11,111 bases of DNA from JBBDWJ01 sp040902925. GTDB lineage: Bacteria; Acidobacteriota; Terriglobia; Bryobacterales; UBA6623. The translations under genes were made by a program, and so were the position numbers. Shown piece after piece: positions 6,269 to 11,111 of the stretch. Each line of letters opens with the position of its first letter. The stretch's first letter is position 1. A model generated the notes under the pieces. That model ran no database searches and was not told the origin of the DNA. It saw nothing but the letters and a program-made list of their open reading frames with translations. The stretch lies in contig JBBDWJ010000353.1 in NCBI GenBank assembly GCA_040902925.1, positions 1 through 11,111 of the forward strand, in the 5' to 3' direction.

Positions 6269-9200
6269 CTAGAAATTCAGCTTTAGCGCGAACTGCATCA
6301 GGCGCGGGGTGCTTACCGTTTGGGAGATCTGGCCGAAGTTGCTGCTGAAGATGTTGTTCTCGGGTAGCGCGAAGTTGGCGTTGTTGAGCAGGTTGAAGAC
6401 TTCCCAGCGGAACTCGACATCGAAGCGTTCGAGAAAGCGCTGCCGCTTGACGAGGTTGAAATCCAGCAGGAAGCGGCCGGGCCCCGATACCGGGGTTTGC
6501 GACAGCTCGCCGAGGCGGCCGGCCGCCGGCAGTTCGAAAAGGCCGGGGATCGCGGCGCTCGAGCAATCGCCGCCGGCGACCGCTGAGGCGCAGGGGTCGA
6601 TCCAGAAGATACCGCCGCCGATATCGCGGCGGCCGGTTTGCCCGCGCAGTTCGCCGTTCGTCAGCGGCTGCGAGAGGTCGACTGTGTTTTCGCCGGACAC
6701 GAACCGCGTGTGGAACGTACCCAGGCCAGAAAGAATCGAGAACGGCCGGCCGCTTCGCCAGCTCAGCAGTCCGCCGGTTTGCCAGCCGCCGAACAGTGCG
6801 CGCGTGAGGCGGCGCTCCATCGAAACCGCCTTGCCCGGCCCGAACGGCAGCTCATACAGCCAGTTGGCGTTGAACTGCTGGCGCGGCATGAACTCCCGCA
6901 GCGTGTAGCGCGGGTTGCGAACGGCGCTAGGGCGCGAGTCGTTGAACAGCGTGTTCTCGTCGCCGTCGTAATCCGAAAGCGCCTTGCCGTATGTGTAGTT
7001 GGCCTGCAGCGTGAAGCCGTTGGAGAAGCGGCGGCGGATTTCGATCTCGAGGGCGTGGTACGTCGAGAAGCTATCGTTGACCATGCCGCGGGCGCTGGCG
7101 ACGAACGGATTGGCCATGAAGAAATTGGCGGGAAAGCGGCCGGCGAGCACCTGTCCCCAAAAACTGCCTCCCGGAAGCGCGTTTTCGCCCGCGCCTGGGC
7201 GTGATGTTTGCGCTTGCATGTATTGGTTGGCGAAGTGCCCGGCCTCGCCGAAGTCGAGCGCATCCTGAAGAACGCCGTTGGCGCGCAGCACGCCGGCGTC
7301 GCCCGCGATCAGCGCCCCCATCAGCGGGTTGGGCTGGATGCAGGGCGCTCCGGAGGCGTCGTCAAATCCGAAAGAAACGTTGCCGGTTGAGCGGTTGCAA
7401 TCGAGATTCGCCTTGGCGATATCGAACGAGTCGAGAAAACTCGTGCCGGTGACCGGGTCGACCGCGGCGGTGTTGATTTCGTTGAAGTCGGCGATGCGCC
7501 GCAGCTTTGTTCCGCGGTTGCCGACATAGCGCGCTTCGAGCGTCAGGTCGGGACGCAGTTCGCGCGACACGCTCAGCGTCCACTCGCTGTAATAGGGCGT
7601 GGCGAGTTCGGGATCGAAGACGCGGAAGTCGGCGGAGTTGCTGTTGAGGATGCTGCGCGAACTTGGCAGCACGAACTCCGGCGTTTGGGGCAAGACCGGG
7701 GTCGAGCCTACGTCGCGCAACAGGAACGGGCCGGCCGGGTTGTTGCGGCAATCGCCCCTCGAGGGAGTGCAGATTTCGTCGATCAGCAGGCCCTCGTTGT
7801 CGTCAAGGTTGCCATCAACGATCGAGAAGGCGTCCTGCATGTAGCTGATGCGGAAACCGGCGCGGACCGAAGTGCGTCCGTCGCCAAACGGGTCCCAGGC
7901 GACGCCGAGGACCGGCGCGAAATTGTTGTGGTCGTTGTTCCAGAGCGGGCGTCCGTTGACCGCGCCCGCCGGGACGTATTTCGTTGCGCAATCCTCGATC
8001 AACGCGACGGCATTCTCCGTGGTCGCCGGCTGCGGCAAATTGTTGAGCGGCGAGCACGGCGGGCCGTCAAAAATGCCGGGGTGGAAAAAGCCGCCGCGGC
8101 CCGAGGCGCCGAATACGGCATCGAGCCCGCCTTCAGGGGCAAGTACAAGCCCCTGGGTTTCAACCGGCACGGAGGCGTATTCCCAGCGCAGCCCCCACTG
8201 CAGCGTCACATTCGGCGTGAGGAACCAGGAGTCATGAACAAACAGATCGAGCTCCCGGTTGCGGTAGATGCGCCGCTGCGGCTCGTTGGGGACGAAGCCG
8301 GAATCGAGCGACCGCACGTTGAAACGCTGGCGGACTTCCCCTAGCGCTCCGACGACATTGTTCGCCAAGTCGCGCGCGGTTTCCGCGTCGGTGGTGTTCA
8401 CCGCGCCGCCTCCGAACGCGCTGAGGTTGGCGTTGTTGAAGCCTGGCGGGTTGTCGTTGTCGTCGAGCGAGATTTCCCCGAAAGGCCGGATCAGGTCGAA
8501 GGTGTAGGTGTCCACCGTGCGCTGCCTCCACTCGCCGCCAAACTTGATCTGATGCTTGCCGCGCACCCAACTGGCGGTGTCGCGCAGATGGAAGACTTCG
8601 TTGTCACGCACTTCGTCGCCGTTGGCCGGGGCGTAGGGGTCGGTGATCGTATTCAGGTCGAGCGTAAAGCCGGTCGCGAAAGGTTGCGTGATCAGAAAGG
8701 CGTTCTCGCCGCCCAGGAAACCGAAACGGAACTCATTGAGGAAGGTGGGGCTGAAAGTGGAGGAAAGCGCGGCGCTCACCCCTTTGGCATGTGTGACGCG
8801 GCTGCCGAGCGGCGCCTGCCCGGGGTAGGGCGCTTCGCGGCTGTTGATGAAGTCGCCTTCGATGCCGCGATCGACATAGTTCAAGGTGGCGTAGAAAGCA
8901 TGCACATCGTCGAAGCGGTGGTCGAGGCGGGCGGCCGGCAAGTGCTCGGCGGTTTTCGATGGCGTGTTGAAACGAAAACCGCCGGTGTTCAAGCCGTCGC
9001 CGACGTCAAAGTTGTTGGGCGTGGGGATCAGCCGAAAAACTTCGCTGCTGATGAACGGATCGGCGCTTGCGGCGTTCGCGGCGGAAAAGCGTCCGTCGAA
9101 GCATGCCCGGCCTAGCGAGGCTTCGACGGCGGGGCTGCATTCGAGCAGGTTCACCGAGCGGACGAGCCCCGGGTTAGCCGCCGCGTTCTGCGGCGTGGTG

Positions 9201-10291
9201 CGCAGGCCGGCCAGGAATTCGAAGCGGCCCTGGCGCGCGGCGGGAGTATACACAGTGCGATTGACCGCCAGGCTGCGAGCTTCGCGAGTCTGCTGGTAGC
9301 CCAGGTAGAAGAAGGTTTTGTCTCTCACGATCGGTCCGCCCACGCGGCCGCCGAACTGATTCCGCACCAGCGGCGCCCGGCTAACGCGGGCCGAGTTGCT
9401 GAAGAAATCGTTGGCGTTCAGAACCGTGTTGCGGTGGAACTCGAACAGCGAGCCGTGCAGATCGTTACCGCCCGAGCGCGTCACGGCCGTGATTTGCGCC
9501 CCACCCCGGCCGAACTCCGCGGACGCCAGCCCGGTGATGACGCGGAACTCCTGCACGTTCTCCGCCGCCATCGGCAGCAGCGGCTGGTCGATCATGGTCG
9601 TCGAGGCGCGATTCAGGTTGTCCTGCGTATCGATGCCGTCGAGGGTGAAGTTAATGGCGCGGTGACGCTGGCCGTGGATGAAGAGCTTGTCGCCTTGCCC
9701 GAGGGCGTCGCGCTCGTAGTCGACGCCGGCCTGCTGCAGCGCCAGCTCGACCGCGTTGCGGCCGTTGAGGGGCAGCTCCAGGATGCGGCGTTGGTCCACC
9801 ACGGCGCCGATCTCGGCGTCAACGAGATTGAGGTCCGGCTGCGCTGTCGGGACGGCAACCGTAACGGCGAATGTCGCCTCGCCCGCCGAAAGCGCGAACA
9901 GGACGCTTGCCGCGCCGCCAACCTGCACCTGTACATCCTCCACGAAAGCGCGCTGAAAACCCGGCGCCTCGGCGGAAACGATATAAGCACCAAGCCGCAC
10001 GCCGGGAATGGCAAAGCGGCCGACGGCGCTGCTTTCGGCGCTGTAGCTGCTGTTTGTGGCGGAATGGACCGCAGTGACGCGGGCTCCTTGGATCACTTCG
10101 CCGTCAGGACCGGCAACCTTTCCTTCGATCGCGCCGCTGATGTCTTGCGCCGCAAGCGGCCCGCCGCCCAACAGACAAAAGTAAGCCAGCAGCGCCGCCA
10201 TCCGGAGCGCCGCCAATCGGAGCGTCACCGGGAACGTGCCGCGGCTGTGGCGAGCGGCGGCTATGGGCAGGCGGCTATTCGTATCGGGCAT
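6269..10291 (-). CDS. Oar-like TonB-dependent outer-membrane receptor (receptor 2)
   Basis: About 1340 residues from the ATG at 10291. A hydrophobic export signal at about 31-49 (MAALLAYFCLL, ending in PLAAQ before D) is preceded by an unusually long arginine-rich n-region. Then come a carboxypeptidase-regulatory/CnaB-like domain at about 52-135 (GAIEGKVAGPDGE), a TonB plug at about 155-290 (LPLNGRNAVELAL, NFTLDGIDTQDNLN, SAEFGRGGAQITAVTRSGGND) and a long barrel ending ALKLNF. The VRNQFGGRVGGPIVRDKTFF stretch matches the equivalent part of receptor 1, so the two are paralogues. All ten mature cysteines fall in five close pairs, suggesting disulfide-pinned outer loops. The start is uncertain: the frame stays open upstream with a TTG at 10345 inside a tandem repeat. 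GTG 10228 and ATG 10201 are shorter options, the latter leaving almost no n-region. None has a clear ribosome site. The ligand is unknown. Confidence 0.93.
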   Translation of the reverse strand: MPDTNSRLPIAAARHSRGTFPVTLRLAALRMAALLAYFCLLGGGPLAAQDISGAIEGKVAGPDGEVIQGARVTAVHSATNSSYSAESSAVGRFAIPGVRLGAYIVSAEAPGFQRAFVEDVQVQVGGAASVLFALSAGEATFAVTVAVPTAQPDLNLVDAEIGAVVDQRRILELPLNGRNAVELALQQAGVDYERDALGQGDKLFIHGQRHRAINFTLDGIDTQDNLNRASTTMIDQPLLPMAAENVQEFRVITGLASAEFGRGGAQITAVTRSGGNDLHGSLFEFHRNTVLNANDFFSNSARVSRAPLVRNQFGGRVGGPIVRDKTFFYLGYQQTREARSLAVNRTVYTPAARQGRFEFLAGLRTTPQNAAANPGLVRSVNLLECSPAVEASLGRACFDGRFSAANAASADPFISSEVFRLIPTPNNFDVGDGLNTGGFRFNTPSKTAEHLPAARLDHRFDDVHAFYATLNYVDRGIEGDFINSREAPYPGQAPLGSRVTHAKGVSAALSSTFSPTFLNEFRFGFLGGENAFLITQPFATGFTLDLNTITDPYAPANGDEVRDNEVFHLRDTASWVRGKHQIKFGGEWRQRTVDTYTFDLIRPFGEISLDDNDNPPGFNNANLSAFGGGAVNTTDAETARDLANNVVGALGEVRQRFNVRSLDSGFVPNEPQRRIYRNRELDLFVHDSWFLTPNVTLQWGLRWEYASVPVETQGLVLAPEGGLDAVFGASGRGGFFHPGIFDGPPCSPLNNLPQPATTENAVALIEDCATKYVPAGAVNGRPLWNNDHNNFAPVLGVAWDPFGDGRTSVRAGFRISYMQDAFSIVDGNLDDNEGLLIDEICTPSRGDCRNNPAGPFLLRDVGSTPVLPQTPEFVLPSSRSILNSNSADFRVFDPELATPYYSEWTLSVSRELRPDLTLEARYVGNRGTKLRRIADFNEINTAAVDPVTGTSFLDSFDIAKANLDCNRSTGNVSFGFDDASGAPCIQPNPLMGALIAGDAGVLRANGVLQDALDFGEAGHFANQYMQAQTSRPGAGENALPGGSFWGQVLAGRFPANFFMANPFVASARGMVNDSFSTYHALEIEIRRRFSNGFTLQANYTYGKALSDYDGDENTLFNDSRPSAVRNPRYTLREFMPRQQFNANWLYELPFGPGKAVSMERRLTRALFGGWQTGGLLSWRSGRPFSILSGLGTFHTRFVSGENTVDLSQPLTNGELRGQTGRRDIGGGIFWIDPCASAVAGGDCSSAAIPGLFELPAAGRLGELSQTPVSGPGRFLLDFNLVKRQRFLERFDVEFRWEVFNLLNNANFALPENNIFSSNFGQISQTVSTPRLMQFALKLNF

Positions 10292-10314
10292 GAGTCGAAG
10301 TCGACGAAAAACGG

Positions 10315-10365
10315 CAGCCGTACTCCCAAACAGCCGCACTCCCAAACAGCCGCACTCCCAAACAG
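10315..10365. repeat. 16-bp tandem repeat upstream of receptor 2
   Basis: ACTCCCAAACAGCCGC occurs at 10322-10337 and again identically at 10338-10353, followed by 12 bases of a third copy (10354-10365). A degenerate piece, CAGCCGT, precedes the array at 10315-10321. The array ends about 25 bases before the chosen ATG of receptor 2. Unit length is not a multiple of three, so a change of copy number would shift any frame read through it. Confidence 0.9.
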
Positions 10366-10810
10366 ATGGAGAAGCAACGAGGCAGGGCAGGGTCCGCTAT
10401 TTGATTCTCGGATGTTCCTCTCGAAAACCGCAATGCCGTGACGAGGCGGCGTGTTGACGGAGATAGCCTCGGGGTCGCCGCGCTCGTGGCGGTAACCATG
10501 TGTCGATAAGGCGCTCTTCCAGGCCAGGGTGTGATCGCGTTGACCGCGAAGCGTGGAAGCAGTCAAAACAAGGTCGCAATATTTGAGTCACACCCGAATG
10601 AAAGAAATTTCACGTTTATTTTCAGTCGTTTGAGAAATCAAGATGGCCGATAAGCTTTTCGACGGGGCCTACACTGGAACTGAAGATTCCGAGGATTGGC
10701 GCGAGCCTGGTTACAGTTCATCGGCCGTTTCCTTCGCGGGTATCGGACCAGCGATTCCGAGCCGATATGTACTTGTGACTGTTGACAAGCGCCGGAGCGG
10801 CCAACGAACC

Positions 10811-10816
10811 GAGGAG
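10811..10816 (+). promoter_or_regulatory. Ribosome binding site favouring the GTG 10823 start of the ATPase
   Basis: GAGGAG lies 6 bases before GTG 10823, in frame with the AAA+ domain. The alternative ATG at 10643 has only a weak purine stretch upstream. Confidence 0.5.
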
Positions 10817-10822
10817 CGCGTA

Positions 10823-11111
10823 GTGGGACAGACAGCGACACTGGGACAAACAGCGACAATGGGACAGACAGCGGCACAACGAAAAAAGCTGGACCCTTGC
10901 CAGACGGGGCGGGACGCCAATCGTCTCGATCGAGACCTCCGCAAACGCATCGTCGGGCAGGATGAAGCGATCGAGCAGATCATCAACGTTTACCAGACCT
11001 ACCTGGCGGGAATGAATCCGCCGGGGCGGCCGATCGCCAATTTTTTGTTCCTGGGGCCGACCGGCACGGGCAAGACCCGCGTCGTCGAGGCGACTGCGGA
11101 GTCACTTTTGG
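10823..11111 (+). CDS. Clp-like AAA+ ATPase (AAA_2 type), 3' truncated by the window edge
   Basis: The reading frame runs open to the last base. It encodes RDLRKRIVGQDEAIEQI, the helix before the nucleotide site in ClpA/ClpB second-domain ATPases. NPPGRPIANFLFLGPTGTGKT follows, with Walker A GPTGTGKT encoded at 11054-11077; Walker B and the rest lie outside. Such proteins use ATP to unfold or remodel proteins; the partner cannot be known from this fragment. Start choice: GTG 10823 has GAGGAG 6 bases upstream. The frame is also open back to ATG 10643, adding 60 residues. Hand count gives G or C at the third codon position in 34 of 60 codons of that extension against 48 of 60 in the core from 10931, which argues for the shorter form. 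ATG 10859 is a third option. The first residues are a repeated GQTA motif encoded by an 18-bp tandem repeat. Divergent from receptor 2. Confidence 0.85.
   Translation, partial: MGQTATLGQTATMGQTAAQRKKLDPCQTGRDANRLDRDLRKRIVGQDEAIEQIINVYQTYLAGMNPPGRPIANFLFLGPTGTGKTRVVEATAESLL
10825..10878 (+). repeat. 18-bp tandem repeat (three copies) at the ATPase N-terminus
   Basis: The copies are GGGACAGACAGCGACACT (10825-10842), GGGACAAACAGCGACAAT (10843-10860) and GGGACAGACAGCGGCACA (10861-10878), differing at a few bases each. In the ATPase frame they encode GQTATL, GQTATM and GQTAAQ. Being a multiple of three, a copy change would keep the frame. Confidence 0.9.

Larger units (their letters stand above)
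10292..10822. other. Divergent control region between receptor 2 and the AAA+ ATPase
   Basis: No recognisable gene was found. From left to right it has the 16-bp tandem repeat, about 200 bases of ordinary GC-rich sequence, and an AT-richer segment (about 10560-10640) with the palindrome GAAATTTC at 10604-10611. After that comes a stop-free stretch from ATG 10643 that is in frame with the ATPase. A TTGACA at 10782-10787 has no -10 partner at the right distance. Promoters for both divergent genes presumably lie in the AT-richer segment, but no clear -35/-10 pair could be assigned on either strand. The minus-strand frames 10261-10566 and 10397-10591 look spurious. Confidence 0.5.

Noticed and set aside
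9434..10441. 335-codon open frame on the plus strand opposite receptor 2
   Set aside because: Antisense to the plug and N-terminal domain of receptor 2, arginine- and alanine-rich in the manner of shadow frames, with no family resemblance.
10540..10566. TTGAC and GTCAA inverted half-sites upstream of receptor 2, resembling those at 3637-3672 before receptor 1
   Set aside because: The spacers differ (17 versus 26 bases), the intervening sequences are unrelated, and 5-base half-sites are common by chance.
10261..10566. 101-codon minus-strand frame upstream of and overlapping the start of receptor 2
   Set aside because: It crosses the 16-bp repeat, overlaps the receptor start in another frame, has no ribosome site and encodes no recognisable protein.
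10782..10787. Perfect TTGACA as a promoter for the ATPase
   Set aside because: No -10-like hexamer at 16-18 bases, and the resulting transcript would start almost on the ribosome site.

Overview
The window looks like chromosomal DNA of an Acidobacteriota bacterium, probably a Solibacter/Bryobacter-type member. This is inferred from GC-rich coding sequence and from two very large outer-membrane receptors of the Oar-like, carboxypeptidase-regulatory-domain TonB-dependent type that is heavily expanded in that phylum. There are no RNA genes, insertion sequences, phage genes or CRISPR repeats.

Layout: four complete genes lie on the minus strand and a fifth, truncated by the window edge, lies on the plus strand. 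In the direction of minus-strand transcription (right to left) they are: receptor 2 (10291 to 6269), a fold-type I PLP aminotransferase (6170 to 4842), a LytTR-family response regulator (4688 to 3894) and receptor 1 (3396 to 58). The gaps are 98, 153 and about 500 bases, so one tight operon is not implied. Receptor 1 has its own long upstream region with a large dyad and an excellent ribosome binding site. The response regulator also has a plausible promoter of its own. At the right edge, divergently from receptor 2, begins a Clp-like AAA+ ATPase (AAA_2 type), cut just after its Walker A motif. The 10292-10822 region is a shared divergent control region. It carries a 16-bp tandem repeat directly upstream of receptor 2, while an 18-bp tandem repeat sits in the N-terminal codons of the ATPase.

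Functionally, the two receptors should take up (or bind and process) large or scarce substrates at the outer membrane. The regulator, which has no kinase in view, could control a neighbour. The aminotransferase is metabolic, with no specific link to the receptors visible. No convincing new multi-gene system is seen. The most interesting points are small-scale: tandem repeats at two gene starts, a bulged dyad upstream of receptor 1, five close cysteine pairs in receptor 2, and an unresolved start for the ATPase.
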